Below, one piece after another: positions 35,226 through 44,869 of a DNA stretch of 64,000 bases. How positions within the stretch are numbered: position 1 is the first letter of the stretch; each line of letters begins with the position of its first letter. The notes beneath the pieces are model-generated. The model saw nothing but the letters and a program-made list of their open reading frames with translations. It was not told the origin of the DNA and did no database searches. The DNA lies in NCBI GenBank assembly GCA_904380375.1, contig CAJFID010000006.1, forward strand, positions 22,070-86,069, in the 5' to 3' direction. The position numbers and the translations under genes are program-made. This stretch comes from Avimonas intestinalis. GTDB lineage: Bacteria > Bacillota > Clostridia > Oscillospirales > Acutalibacteraceae.

Positions 35226-35397
35226 ATGCGTTTCCTCCTCAGCGTCTCCGGCGATGCGGCTTGTCCGAAATTGCCGCCGGGACGGCCGGTATTTTGCTCT
35301 GTCCCGCCACCTTAGCCCGGATGCCTGGGCCAAGGTGGGGATTCCGTATAGGTATGTATTCATTGTAACCGTGGGGGCAAGGGGAAATACGCCCTTT

Positions 35398-35426
35398 ATT
35401 ATACGGCGTGCCGGATTTTTTTGCAA
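35398..35426 (-). promoter_or_regulatory. Internal promoter for capE-capF-capG
   Basis: On the minus strand TTGCAA (35426-35421), a 17-base spacer and TATAAT (35403-35398) stand about 165 bases before the capE start. The leader between them contains an imperfect 14-bp hairpin with CCACCTT/AAGGTGG arms and a three-base loop. The rest of the 268-base gap holds a short GC inverted repeat after the acetyltransferase gene and no gene. Confidence 0.7.
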
Positions 35427-35493
35427 CGCTTGGTTCCGCGCGGCAGACCGACAGGCAAACAGGACGCCGCGGGCTGCGCCGTCCTGCCGTTTG

Positions 35494-36132
35494 TCACGCT
35501 TCGCCAGAGGAAGCGAGGATTTCCGCCAGCCCGTTTTCCGCCGGCCGGTACCGCCGCCCGCAGTGGGGGCAGGAAAGCCCCTCGTCCAGGACTGCGCCGC
35601 ATTCGCAGGCCCAGCCGATCCGGCGGGCGGGGACGCCCGCCATCAGCGCGTGGTCCGGCACGTCCTTGGTCACCACCGCGCCGGCGGCGATCAGGGCGTT
35701 TCTGCCGATGGTATGCCCGCACACCACCGTCGCGTTGGCGCCGATGGTCGCGCCTTGGCGGACCAGCGTCCTTTTGTACCCCGCGCTTCCCTTGGGGTAG
35801 CGGCTCCGGGGGGTGAGGTCGTTGGTAAAGACCATGGACGGCCCGCAGAAGACGTAATCCTCCAGCTCCACCCCTTCGTAAAGGGAGACGTTGTTCTGCA
35901 CCTTGACGTGGTCGCCTACCCGGACGTTGTTCGAAACATTGACGTTCTGCCCGAAGGAGCAGTGCGCGCCGATCACCGCGCCGGTCTGGATATGGCAGAA
36001 ATGCCAGATCTTCGTCCCCTCGCCGATGGTCACGCCGTCGTCCACATAGCTGCTCTCGTGTACAAAATAGGGCAGGTCCCCCGCCTCCGGCGCGGTGTTC
36101 GCCGCCTTTTGGGGATGATTCCTGTTATTCAT
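35494..36132 (-). CDS. WbpD/WlbB-type sugar N-acetyltransferase (left-handed beta helix)
   Basis: ATG at 36132 overlaps the upstream stop by eight bases. An upstream in-frame extension is an artefact of the neighbouring gene. The protein has 212 residues, mostly hexapeptide repeats (about 15-175: VDDGVTIGEG, IGAHCSFGQN, VVCGHTIGRNALIAAGAVVTKDVP). A C-terminal CxC...CxxC knuckle (ACECGAVLDEGLSCPHCG) may bind zinc. The family acetylates the 3-amino group of UDP-GlcNAc(3NH2)A. It is translationally coupled to the WbpB-like oxidoreductase, as in ManNAc3NAcA clusters. Confidence 0.85.
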   Translation of the reverse strand: MNNRNHPQKAANTAPEAGDLPYFVHESSYVDDGVTIGEGTKIWHFCHIQTGAVIGAHCSFGQNVNVSNNVRVGDHVKVQNNVSLYEGVELEDYVFCGPSMVFTNDLTPRSRYPKGSAGYKRTLVRQGATIGANATVVCGHTIGRNALIAAGAVVTKDVPDHALMAGVPARRIGWACECGAVLDEGLSCPHCGRRYRPAENGLAEILASSGEA

Positions 36133-37204
36133 GGTCAAAACGCCCCGCAAAGTCCAGGGTGGAGCAGTCGGCCAGCGGCAGCTTGACCGGGCGGTGCTCC
36201 GCCGCCGAGAGGTAGATGGCCAGTACCAGCTCGAGCGCCCTCCGTCCGGCCTCGGCGTCGACATAGGGCTTGCGGCCGGTCTGGATCGCGTTCATCACGT
36301 CGGCGTACAGCGGGGTGTGGCCGAAGCCGTATACGTTGGGGGGATTTTCGTGGAAACGGGCCTTGACCTCTTCGGCGTCGTCCAGGCCGTCGCCGAAGAG
36401 CCACTCTTCAATGACGTTGACCGACTTGCCGCCCGCCTTGACCGTGCCCTTTTCCCCGAACAGGTAAAGGGTTTCCTCAAGGTTTTTGGGGAAGACGTTG
36501 GTCGTCCCTTCGATAATGCCATAGGCGCCATTGCGGAAACGCACCACCGCGATGCCGAGGTCCTCCGCCTCAATATAGGGGTGGCCCAGGTTATCGGTGT
36601 AGGCCATGACCTCGTCCACCTCGTCGCCCATCATCCAGCGCAGCAGGTCGATGTTGTGGATGCACTGGTTCATCAGCGCGCCGCCGTCCTGCTCCCAGGT
36701 GCCGCGCCAGGGGGCCTGCTCGTAATACGAGGGCCCGCGGTTCCAGCGGATGTGCGCCGTCCCGTGGAAGAGCCGGCCGAACCGGCCCTGCTCCATCGCC
36801 TCCCGGATCTTCTGCACCGATTTGTTGAAGCGGTTCTGATGGCAGGCGCAGACGCAGACGCCCTTTTCCTTTGAAAGCGCGATAATCCTGTCCGCGTCCT
36901 TCAGCGAAAGGGCGATCGGCTTTTCAATAATGACGTTGACGCCGGCCGCGATGCAGTCGAGCGCGATGGCGGCGTGCTTGCCGCTTTCGGTGGCGATGGC
37001 GACCAGGTCAAGCTTCTCGTTTTTCAGCATTTCCCTGTAGTCGGTGTATTTTTTCACCGAGGCGGGGAGCTGGAATTTCTCGGCTTTCTCCTCCATGTGG
37101 GAAGGGTCGATGTCGCAGAGCGCGACAATGTTGAGCTTGTTTTCAAGCGCGGCGGCGACATGGTTGAAGGAGATGCGGCCGCAGCCGATCAGCGCGTAAT
37201 TCAT
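36125..37204 (-). CDS. WbpB/WlbA-type UDP-HexNAcA 3-dehydrogenase (Gfo/Idh/MocA family)
   Basis: ATG at 37204 follows AGAGGGG. The 359-residue protein has GCGRIS near the start and IIEKPIALS with the catalytic Lys, then ACHQNRFNKSVQKIREA. Together with DGGALMNQCIHNIDLLRWMMG, these identify the WlbA/WbpB branch, which oxidises C3 of UDP-N-acetylglucosaminuronate. It is coupled to the acetyltransferase and preceded by the WbpI-like epimerase. The aminotransferase that acts between these steps is not adjacent. Confidence 0.82.
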   Translation of the reverse strand: MNYALIGCGRISFNHVAAALENKLNIVALCDIDPSHMEEKAEKFQLPASVKKYTDYREMLKNEKLDLVAIATESGKHAAIALDCIAAGVNVIIEKPIALSLKDADRIIALSKEKGVCVCACHQNRFNKSVQKIREAMEQGRFGRLFHGTAHIRWNRGPSYYEQAPWRGTWEQDGGALMNQCIHNIDLLRWMMGDEVDEVMAYTDNLGHPYIEAEDLGIAVVRFRNGAYGIIEGTTNVFPKNLEETLYLFGEKGTVKAGGKSVNVIEEWLFGDGLDDAEEVKARFHENPPNVYGFGHTPLYADVMNAIQTGRKPYVDAEAGRRALELVLAIYLSAAEHRPVKLPLADCSTLDFAGRFDHE

Positions 37205-37220
37205 GGGAATGCCCCTCTTT

Positions 37221-38333
37221 CTATTCCTTTTTCATTTGGGCCTCGTTAAGAATTTCCAATATCCGTTCGGCCGCGCGGCCGGTCCCGTAGTACGGCGGGC
37301 GGTTGGCCTCGTCAATCGGGGTGTGGTACACCTTGTCCAGGATATCCCCGGTCAGCGGCTTGGCCAGGACGTTGTGTCCGCCGTTCAGGGTTTCCACCCA
37401 TTCGGTCTGGTCGCGGACCGTGACGCAGGGGGTATTTAGGATATACGCCTCCTTCTGCAGGCCGCCTGAGTCGGTCACCGCCTTGACCGCGTTTTTGGTG
37501 AAGTAGAGCATATCGAGATACCCCATCGGCTCGGTAAACAGGATGTTGCGGTAGCCGTGGGCGGCGCAGAGCTCCCGGACCATCCCCTTGGTGCGGGGAT
37601 GGACGGGGAAAAGCACCGGGGCGTCGAGCTGCTCAAAGGCGTTCAGCACCTGGCGGATTTTTTCCAGCGAATCGGTATTCTCCGCCCGGTGGATGGTGGC
37701 AAGATACCAGCGCTCGACCGGCTCCACCGGGCCGAAAAGCCCCTGCAGCCGGCTGAAATAGAAGCTGGGCGGGTTCTTTTCCATCTCCCGGGAATAGTGC
37801 AGCACCGCGTCGCACATCACATCCCCGACGTTGTACACGCCGCGGGTGATCCCCTCGTCCCGGAGATGGTTCACCGCCGTATCGGTGGGGCAGAACAGGA
37901 GGCGGGAGATCCGGTCGGTCAGGATCCGGTTCTGCTCCTCCGGCATGGCCATGTTGAAGGAGCGCAGGCCGGCTTCCACATGGATGACCGGGATCAGGAT
38001 TTTGGATGCGGCGATTGCCCCGGCCAAGGTGGAGTTGGTATCGCCGTAGACCATCAGGTAGTCCGGCTTTTCCTTAAGCAGGATATCCTCAATACCGACC
38101 ATCATCGCCGCCGTCTGCCTGGCGTGGCTGCCCGAGCCCACGCCGAGGTTGTAGTCCGGGCGGGGGATCTGCAGCTCCTCAAAAAAGATGTCGGACATGT
38201 TGCTGTCGTAATGCTGGCCGGTGTGGACCAAAATTTCCGTATGCTCCTTGCGCAGCACGCGGGAAACGGCCGCCGCCTTGACAAACTGCGGCCGTGCCCC
38301 GACCACGGTGACGATTTTTAACGGGATTGTCAT
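37221..38333 (-). CDS. UDP-GlcNAc(3NAcA) 2-epimerase, WbpI/WecB type
   Basis: ATG at 38333. The 370-residue protein has GARPQFVKAAAVSR, HTGQHYDSNMSDIFFEELQIPRP, YGDTNSTLAGA, HVEAGLRSFNMAMPEEQNR and TDSGGLQKEA. These match WbpI-like epimerases more closely than plain WecB. It inverts C2 of the UDP-sugar; with the next two genes it suggests synthesis of a 2,3-diacetamido-mannuronate. Confidence 0.87.
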   Translation of the reverse strand: MTIPLKIVTVVGARPQFVKAAAVSRVLRKEHTEILVHTGQHYDSNMSDIFFEELQIPRPDYNLGVGSGSHARQTAAMMVGIEDILLKEKPDYLMVYGDTNSTLAGAIAASKILIPVIHVEAGLRSFNMAMPEEQNRILTDRISRLLFCPTDTAVNHLRDEGITRGVYNVGDVMCDAVLHYSREMEKNPPSFYFSRLQGLFGPVEPVERWYLATIHRAENTDSLEKIRQVLNAFEQLDAPVLFPVHPRTKGMVRELCAAHGYRNILFTEPMGYLDMLYFTKNAVKAVTDSGGLQKEAYILNTPCVTVRDQTEWVETLNGGHNVLAKPLTGDILDKVYHTPIDEANRPPYYGTGRAAERILEILNEAQMKKE

Positions 38334-38384
38334 AAAATACCACCTTATACTTGGTCTTCAGCGTGTGATATTACACGTCTGCAA

Positions 38385-39530
38385 TTACCGCCTAGGGTTC
38401 TGCAAAACCTCTTGATACACCGCCATAATCTGTTGGCAGACGGCTTGTTGCGAAAAACGGCGCCGGCAGTCCTCCCGGATTACGCCGGGGTCGTACCGGT
38501 CGTAATGGTCAATCAAGCTTTGCATGCTTTCCGTCAGCGCCGGAATGTCCTCCAGCGGCACAACAAAGCCGTTCTTTTCATTGACAATGGTTTTGGAAGC
38601 GTCGGTAGCGGCCATAATTACCGGTTTGCCACAGGCCAATGCCTCAATAAACACAATGCCGAAGGTTTCAAATCGGCTTGGCAGCACGAACGCTTGGGCC
38701 TGCTGCATTTGCCGGCATACGTCTTGCCTTGACAGATTGCCGGTGAAGGTGACGCAGGACGCCACCCCTTCGTCAGCAGCCTGTTTTTTAAGAGATTCTT
38801 TTTCCGGCCCGTCCCCGCAGATAACCAGCTCGCTATGTGGATAGCTTTTTTCCAGCTGAGCAAAAGCGGCGATCAAGAGGTCCATCCCCTTATGGCGGTT
38901 CAGATAGCCGACCGAAAGAAAACGGAAAGGCGGCGCTGCCTGTGCGGAACTGCAATCCATCTTCTCCTCCGCCCCTTGCTGAAAGAAGGAGTCGCTGACC
39001 ATATTGGGGATTACAATAGGCTCTTTATTACAGTAAGGGGCGATCCGTGCCTTTAAGCCGTCGCTGACGGCGACCACCCGCCGGGCGGCGCGGAACCCTC
39101 TCCGCGCAATCCATTTTTTTCGCCGTGTCAAGAGGTTGCGGGCAAACGCGGAGCTGTGTTCCGTGACAATATAAGGGATCCGGTATTTACGGGAAAGCAA
39201 ACGGGCGTAAGAAGTGGCCATAAAGGAATGCACATGGATGATATCCGGGGGGGATTCCTTAAAAAATTTGCGGAAGGCCTCCATCACATAATGCCGCTGC
39301 AGGAGGAAGTTGATGTGGTAAGGAGAATGCTTATAGTGGACCAGGACGGTGCGGACCCCCTCGTCGTCCAGCTCCTCAAAATACACCTTGTCTTTGGCGT
39401 CGCTGTACCAGTAGAGAAGGCTCACCGTACAGCCAGCTTTGGCGAGGGCGATTGCCTGCTCTCGAAAGAAAGAACCGACTTGCGGAGATGTGGCAGAACG
39501 ATACCACGACGGAATCACCAAGACATGCAT
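38385..39530 (-). CDS. Glycosyltransferase (GT4-like)
   Basis: ATG at 39530 has GGGAGGG upstream; a longer in-frame opening has no such support. The 381-residue protein has the GT-B fold, with PQVGSFFREQAIAL near the start and the donor-binding E-x7-E block SRFETFGIVFIEALACGKPVI. It adds one sugar to the growing repeat unit on the inner membrane face. Confidence 0.88.
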   Translation of the reverse strand: MHVLVIPSWYRSATSPQVGSFFREQAIALAKAGCTVSLLYWYSDAKDKVYFEELDDEGVRTVLVHYKHSPYHINFLLQRHYVMEAFRKFFKESPPDIIHVHSFMATSYARLLSRKYRIPYIVTEHSSAFARNLLTRRKKWIARRGFRAARRVVAVSDGLKARIAPYCNKEPIVIPNMVSDSFFQQGAEEKMDCSSAQAAPPFRFLSVGYLNRHKGMDLLIAAFAQLEKSYPHSELVICGDGPEKESLKKQAADEGVASCVTFTGNLSRQDVCRQMQQAQAFVLPSRFETFGIVFIEALACGKPVIMAATDASKTIVNEKNGFVVPLEDIPALTESMQSLIDHYDRYDPGVIREDCRRRFSQQAVCQQIMAVYQEVLQNPRR

Positions 39531-39547
39531 AGCCAAAAGTTCCCTCC

Positions 39548-41005
39548 CTATTGTTTTTTCCTTCTGACCAATCCTCGCAGGATCTCCATCCCAAAGCGGA
39601 AAAGGTATTTTGCCTCCTGGCGATAAATGAGTATAAGTAGCGCCAGCAGGGCCACCACTAGGGCGTATTTCAGTACCGCCGCCGAAACCAGCCAATTGAT
39701 AAGGGCGGCGCTAAACAAAATGGCAATGGCGCCGAAGGTTTGAGGAAAGTTGGTGACGCAGGCATAATATTTCTCGCCAAGGATGGTTTTAAAAATCAGC
39801 ATCACAATCGCGGAAGCACTGGAGGCAATTGCCGCGCCGGCAACCCCGACCATTGGAAGAAAGATTATGCACAGCAGAATATTGACGGTCACGTTGGCGG
39901 CAAAAGTGATTACATTGAGATAAGTCTTTTTGGAAAGGTTGATGCCGACGCCCGTCGTTTCGGCAATGGTGTAGCAGATAGGGGAGAGGAGCAGGAAGGG
40001 GAAAAACGCTTTGCCAGCGCGGAATTTTTCCCCAAGCAGGAGATAAATGATATCTTGTCCTAAAATGATGCACAGCCCCAAAGCGACAGCACAGAAGGTA
40101 ATCAGACGATGCACTTTCTGAATCTGGGACTGCCGCGTCTGGTAGTTTTCATATACAAATGGATACCAATAGGTGTTAAAGCCGGTTTGCAGAAGGTTTA
40201 CGATGTTGGCGACAGCGACAGCGTTGGTATATATACCGATCGCGGCAAAATCCACATAGTTGCGGATAAACAGCTGGCCGACGGAATTGTTTGCCCAAGA
40301 AAGGACGGAAACTGGTACGAGCGGCAAAGAAAAGGAAAACAATGCCTTTACCATGCCGGAGGAGAGGCGGAACGAACGCGTCAGGCAGTTCCTGGACTGG
40401 ATTACAAAAAGGATCAGCGTCATCAGAAGATATCCGCCGGTCAGCAGGACAATGGCATACAGATGGTTCGGATTCCAGAAGGCCACGAGGACATACAGGA
40501 GGCGGTTGATTACCGCCAAAGCAATTGTCTGCGCGGAATACAAACCTGCTTTGGATTTCATCCGAGCTGCCAGGTTGAAAAACCGGATGGCGATGTTGGC
40601 CACCAGGGCCAGCGCAAGGCAAACGGCGATAATAAAGGATTCGCTGCCGCTGATCCCGACGGAGAGGGGACTCCAGAACAGGAAAATACCGATGGTCAGG
40701 ACCCCCGCAAACGCCTCGGAAAGTCCTAGGCAGATGGTGAACAGACCCTTTTGGCTTTGTCCTTCCGGCGGGTCGAAGTAAAAGCGGATGTACGCCTGAT
40801 CAAGCCCCAGATAGGCGAACATCAGGAACATATTTATATAGGTGGAGAAGAGATTGATCTTCCCCACTTCCTCTGGAGAGAACAGGCGGGTGGTGATGGG
40901 GGAGGAAAGGAAGCTTAAGACAAAGCTGACCCATGTTGCAGCGGAAAAGCCGGCCAGTTTTTTGATAAAGTTTTTTCCGGAAATGCCGGAGGTTTGATTT
41001 CCCAT
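39548..41005 (-). CDS. Wzx-type polysaccharide repeat-unit flippase
   Basis: ATG at 41005 has AAGGA nine bases upstream; a TTG at 41011 is less likely. The 485-residue protein has 12-14 membrane segments and the MATE/MOP-type layout of oligosaccharide translocases. It moves the lipid-linked repeat unit across the membrane before polymerisation. GC content is lower here than in the flanking enzyme genes, as is common for flippase and transferase genes in such clusters. Confidence 0.85.
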   Translation of the reverse strand: MGNQTSGISGKNFIKKLAGFSAATWVSFVLSFLSSPITTRLFSPEEVGKINLFSTYINMFLMFAYLGLDQAYIRFYFDPPEGQSQKGLFTICLGLSEAFAGVLTIGIFLFWSPLSVGISGSESFIIAVCLALALVANIAIRFFNLAARMKSKAGLYSAQTIALAVINRLLYVLVAFWNPNHLYAIVLLTGGYLLMTLILFVIQSRNCLTRSFRLSSGMVKALFSFSLPLVPVSVLSWANNSVGQLFIRNYVDFAAIGIYTNAVAVANIVNLLQTGFNTYWYPFVYENYQTRQSQIQKVHRLITFCAVALGLCIILGQDIIYLLLGEKFRAGKAFFPFLLLSPICYTIAETTGVGINLSKKTYLNVITFAANVTVNILLCIIFLPMVGVAGAAIASSASAIVMLIFKTILGEKYYACVTNFPQTFGAIAILFSAALINWLVSAAVLKYALVVALLALLILIYRQEAKYLFRFGMEILRGLVRRKKQ

Positions 41006-41074
41006 AAGCAAATTTCCTTATTTTTGAAATAGAGTAAATGAAGATGCGTTCTCTGATTGCGATACGAGTTTTGT

Positions 41075-42271
41075 TCATTTTAAGTGGGTATTCAGCAGCT
41101 TTTCATACCGCTGATTTTGTCTACCTCGGGAATAGTTTTCCGGTTGAAGCCCAGGACTGAGCGTAGACAACTGGTCGTTAAGAATACGGGATACGGCCTG
41201 CTGGATTTCTTCTTTGGAATTGCAGATAAAGCAGTTCTCAAATTGCGACAAAAATTTGGAGTAATAAATCTCCGGGGGCGAAATACTAATAATCGGGCGG
41301 TTCAGATAGATATAGTCAAACACTTTTGTACCGAGACCGGTGGGATGAACATATTCTGAAGCTAAAATATCGCTTTGGCTTAATGCTTCCATTCCTTTTG
41401 GATAGTCCATATCGCCGTATCCGATATAGACTGCGGGATCCAGACGCTGCTTACGGATATACTCTCCAATCAAAGGATTCGGGGCGCCGATATGATGCAG
41501 GGCAATATCGGTGCCCTGCCGGCGCAACGTATCAAGGGCTTCCAGAAGCCAACCGCCCCGTTGCGGAGAATATACCATGAATTTGCCAAAATAGCCGACC
41601 CGGACGCAAGAAACGGCGTCTGACCTGCGCCAGGTATTCGGCGGAGGGAGTACGCTGTCGTCATAGCCGTTGTAAATGGTAGTGATGGCCGATGGCGGAA
41701 TATGAAAAGCGGATTGGGTCTTCTTCTGATCGCCTGGACAAACAACCACAAGATGAGCGGCGCTTTTCGCGCACTGCTTTTCGCGGCTGGCTTCCCAATA
41801 GGCAACGGCGCGGTTTTTCATCCGCAGCAGAAGGGAGGATGCAGAGGGAGGGGCATTCAAACCGCCCAGATCTCGATAGTCAATGATATATGGCAGCGAA
41901 TACTTTTGACTTATTTTTTTTATATGGTGAATCGTATAAAACGGGCCGCAGGAGACCAGCATCAAATCAAACGTGTTTGTTTGTAGGTACGCCTCCAATT
42001 GCCGGCGGAATTCCTCGGCGCGGATCCGTTCCCTTTTTATATAATGCAGCCCCTTACCATTGATAACGGAGAAGCGAACCGCCGTCACATTTTCCGGAAC
42101 AGGAGAATTGAGGCATTCCGATCCAGCTTCCTCTTTCAAGGATTTTTCATCCAGGGCGAACACTGTTACGCTGTGGCCTTTCTTCGCCAGGTAACGGGAC
42201 AAGCTGACCATCCGGACGCTGCCTACCCGGGAATAGGGCGCGTAATAGGGAGAAACGATCAGTAATTTCAT
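41075..42271 (-). CDS. Glycosyltransferase (GT-B fold, GT4-like)
   Basis: ATG at 42271. The 398-residue protein begins LLIVSPYYAPYSRVGSVRM, typical of GT4 acceptor domains. The donor domain (VRVGYFGKFMVYSPQRGG, SDILASEYVHPTGLGTKVFDYIYLNRPII) lacks the usual second Glu of the E-x7-E motif. It transfers one sugar of the repeat unit; the donor is unknown. Confidence 0.83.
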   Translation of the reverse strand: MKLLIVSPYYAPYSRVGSVRMVSLSRYLAKKGHSVTVFALDEKSLKEEAGSECLNSPVPENVTAVRFSVINGKGLHYIKRERIRAEEFRRQLEAYLQTNTFDLMLVSCGPFYTIHHIKKISQKYSLPYIIDYRDLGGLNAPPSASSLLLRMKNRAVAYWEASREKQCAKSAAHLVVVCPGDQKKTQSAFHIPPSAITTIYNGYDDSVLPPPNTWRRSDAVSCVRVGYFGKFMVYSPQRGGWLLEALDTLRRQGTDIALHHIGAPNPLIGEYIRKQRLDPAVYIGYGDMDYPKGMEALSQSDILASEYVHPTGLGTKVFDYIYLNRPIISISPPEIYYSKFLSQFENCFICNSKEEIQQAVSRILNDQLSTLSPGLQPENYSRGRQNQRYEKLLNTHLK

Positions 42272-42368
42272 GATATTGTTCCTTTACTGATGATTATTTG
42301 TGTTTTGGGAGAAAAGTATGGCTAGATATGGGATTCAGACGATTGGTTGATTCCTTGGATCCGGTTCT

Positions 42369-43664
42369 TTAGCCGTAGGCCCCACTGTTTGTGGAGCGGA
42401 GATTGTTCGATATCGGGCGTCGACAGCATCCCTGAAAGGCGATCGCTACCGCCCAGAAAACCCAGAGCCATTCCATCCCCATGACCGAGCTGGGACTGAT
42501 GCCCCCGAGAATGAATCCGACCATGCAGCAAAGCAGGCCGAGGCAGATCGATTTTACCGTCGGGTCGTCGGTACTCCGCATGCCATGATAGAGATCCCGG
42601 AACAGCTTCACATAAAAGATCAGGTAGGCAGCGAAAATGAGTACGCCAAATTCGGTTAAAACTTGCATCCACCAGTTGTGCATATTAAAAATTCCTTCCG
42701 TAGGGAAAGCGGGGGATGCAGCCATCCAGCTTTCAACGCCCCCTGCGCCGGTGCCTATGCCAAAGGTCCGCCCCAGGAAATAAAAGCCGTTTAAAATGAG
42801 ATTGATCCGTGTGGAATTGGAGTTCATTTCTCCGGCCTTAAAATCAAAGCGGAATAAGGAAAACAGGGACTCGCGGATATTGGGGATCAGCAAGGCGATA
42901 ACCGCCGCCGCGCCGGCTAAAATCGCCAGGTGCTTCGGCTTCGGCCGGAACACGACGATAATATAAAAGGCGGCGCTCATGATCAGCCCCAGGAGGACCG
43001 CCCGCGACTGGGTCATCAGCGCTAGGACCAGGCTGCTGATCCCAATGGCGATGCTGGCGATGCCCTCCCATTTTTTGCGCCGGCAGCGATAGCAGATAAA
43101 GCAGATAAAGATGCCGAAAAGCATCAGCAGGGCAAAGTTATTAGGGTTCCCCGTCCAGGAAATCGGTATCCGGCGGGACGATGTGGAGTAATGCGCTGCA
43201 TTGGCAGGGCTGAGGAAGTGGTAGTTTCGGAAGATCACTTCGTACCACCCCATCAGGTTGTGCAGCGCGACCATCACCATCATGCAGCGGAAGAGGATGG
43301 GAAAGTACTCTTTTTTATCAAAGTACAGGCTGAAGGCCACGCTGCAGAGGACACCGCTGCCCAAAAAATACAGCGTGCGGACGCCGCTGCCGAGGTCCGG
43401 CGTCCAGAGCAGGCTCACGGCCGCATACACAAACCAGGCGATCATAAAACAGAGCGAATAGGTATTGTGCCGCTTGCTGGTAAAAATACGCAGGGGGTTT
43501 TTCCGTTCTACGCACAGGCCGACGATGATGAGAACGGGCAGCAGGCAAACAAGGATCCGGAAGGGGGAGAGCTGAAAAAAGCCGAGATCTATCGTAAAGA
43601 CCATAGCGGCGAAAAAGGAAACGACGATGGCGGCGTACAACACCCAACGGATGACTTTACTCAA
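42369..43664 (-). CDS. O-antigen ligase/Wzy-type polysaccharide polymerase
   Basis: ATG at 43664 overlaps the upstream stop by four bases. The 431-residue protein has about eleven membrane segments. A Wzy_C/WaaL-like large loop holds SRRIPISWTGNPNNFALL and a distal loop holds MHNWWMQVLTEFG. It polymerises exported repeat units. It is the only such gene in the cluster. Confidence 0.85.
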   Translation of the reverse strand: MSKVIRWVLYAAIVVSFFAAMVFTIDLGFFQLSPFRILVCLLPVLIIVGLCVERKNPLRIFTSKRHNTYSLCFMIAWFVYAAVSLLWTPDLGSGVRTLYFLGSGVLCSVAFSLYFDKKEYFPILFRCMMVMVALHNLMGWYEVIFRNYHFLSPANAAHYSTSSRRIPISWTGNPNNFALLMLFGIFICFICYRCRRKKWEGIASIAIGISSLVLALMTQSRAVLLGLIMSAAFYIIVVFRPKPKHLAILAGAAAVIALLIPNIRESLFSLFRFDFKAGEMNSNSTRINLILNGFYFLGRTFGIGTGAGGVESWMAASPAFPTEGIFNMHNWWMQVLTEFGVLIFAAYLIFYVKLFRDLYHGMRSTDDPTVKSICLGLLCCMVGFILGGISPSSVMGMEWLWVFWAVAIAFQGCCRRPISNNLRSTNSGAYG

Positions 43665-44824
43665 TGCGAACCCTCTCCTTCCTCGGCTTTCTCTTTCAGT
43701 ACGGTTTGATACAGGGATTCAAGCTGCCCCGCGATGGTTTCCGGCGAAAACCGGCGGACGATATCGTCGGAAATTTTCCGACGGTCGTAGGAGGCGGCGT
43801 GGGCGTACATATACTCCATCGCGTTAACCAGGGCATCCTGGTCGTCCACCGGGATCAGCAGCCCGTTTTCTGGGGTCACGAAATCCTCCGGCCCCAGGCA
43901 GCGGGTGGCGATGACCGGAAGCCCCGCCGCCATGGCTTCAATGTACACTACGCCAAAGGTTTCTACGCGGGATGGCAGTACAAAGGCAGCGCTTTCCTGA
44001 TAAACCGCGGCCATCTGCTCGCGGGAGCACATCCCTTTCAGGGCGACGCAGCCTTCCAGGCCGTGTTCCGCAATGTAGTGGTTTAATTCCGGCCGCAGAG
44101 GGCCATCGCCGCAGATATCCAGACAGGTATCCGGGTGCTTTTTATAAAAAGAAGTAAAACATTCCAGTAAGAGATCCATACCTTTGCGATGAATCAAACT
44201 TCCGGTTGATACGAACCGGAACGGGGAGCCGGCAACCTCCGTGCTCCGCCCTTTGACAAAGGGGCCGGCGTCTACGACGTTGCCGATCACCACTGCCTCA
44301 ACCCCGGTCAGCCGCCGGATGTTTGCCGCCAGGCCGCTGCCGACGGCGATCACCTGGTCGGCGCAGGCATACGCTTGCCGGGCCGTTTTCCGCAGGGAGG
44401 GCGGGACTTCCTGCTCGTTCATTTTGGAGTTGTGTTCGGTCACTATCAGCGGGATTCGCTCCCTTTGCGCCCAGTCGGCGGCAATCCGGGAGATATCGGT
44501 AAAATGGCTGTGCAGGATGTCCGGGCGCCCCTGCTCCTTTTCTATAATTTTGGCCAGGCGGCGGAGCGCCCGGACGCCGAACCAGTGCAGGAGGCCGGAG
44601 GGGCAGCGCCCGACCGGGACGTTCATCGCGTAAATTTCAACACCATCCCGGGTAAAATGCTCCAGCCCCCATTTCCGTTTGCGCCGAAAGGAGCGGAGAT
44701 CGACGACCGCCATGACGACCTTCATCCCCGCCCCGGCCAGCGCTTTGGCCTGGTCGTATTCAAAAATCCCGTTCATTTTGTATGCGTCCGACGGATAACC
44801 GCGGGAGATCACGCATATATACAT
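43661..44824 (-). CDS. Glycosyltransferase (GT4)
   Basis: ATG at 44824 with GGAGG upstream. The 387-residue protein shows the E-x7-E block SRVETFGVVYIEAMAAGLPVI and a nucleotide loop (STGSLIHRKGMDLLL). It resembles the enzyme at 38385 in layout (similar TEHNSKMN/TEHSSAFA region), which suggests paralogous origin. It acts on the lipid-linked repeat unit. Confidence 0.88.
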   Translation of the reverse strand: MYICVISRGYPSDAYKMNGIFEYDQAKALAGAGMKVVMAVVDLRSFRRKRKWGLEHFTRDGVEIYAMNVPVGRCPSGLLHWFGVRALRRLAKIIEKEQGRPDILHSHFTDISRIAADWAQRERIPLIVTEHNSKMNEQEVPPSLRKTARQAYACADQVIAVGSGLAANIRRLTGVEAVVIGNVVDAGPFVKGRSTEVAGSPFRFVSTGSLIHRKGMDLLLECFTSFYKKHPDTCLDICGDGPLRPELNHYIAEHGLEGCVALKGMCSREQMAAVYQESAAFVLPSRVETFGVVYIEAMAAGLPVIATRCLGPEDFVTPENGLLIPVDDQDALVNAMEYMYAHAASYDRRKISDDIVRRFSPETIAGQLESLYQTVLKEKAEEGEGSH

Positions 44825-44869
44825 CCCGTTAGCCTCCTTGCCGTGGAAAGGCGCGAAAAAGCCCCGCCG

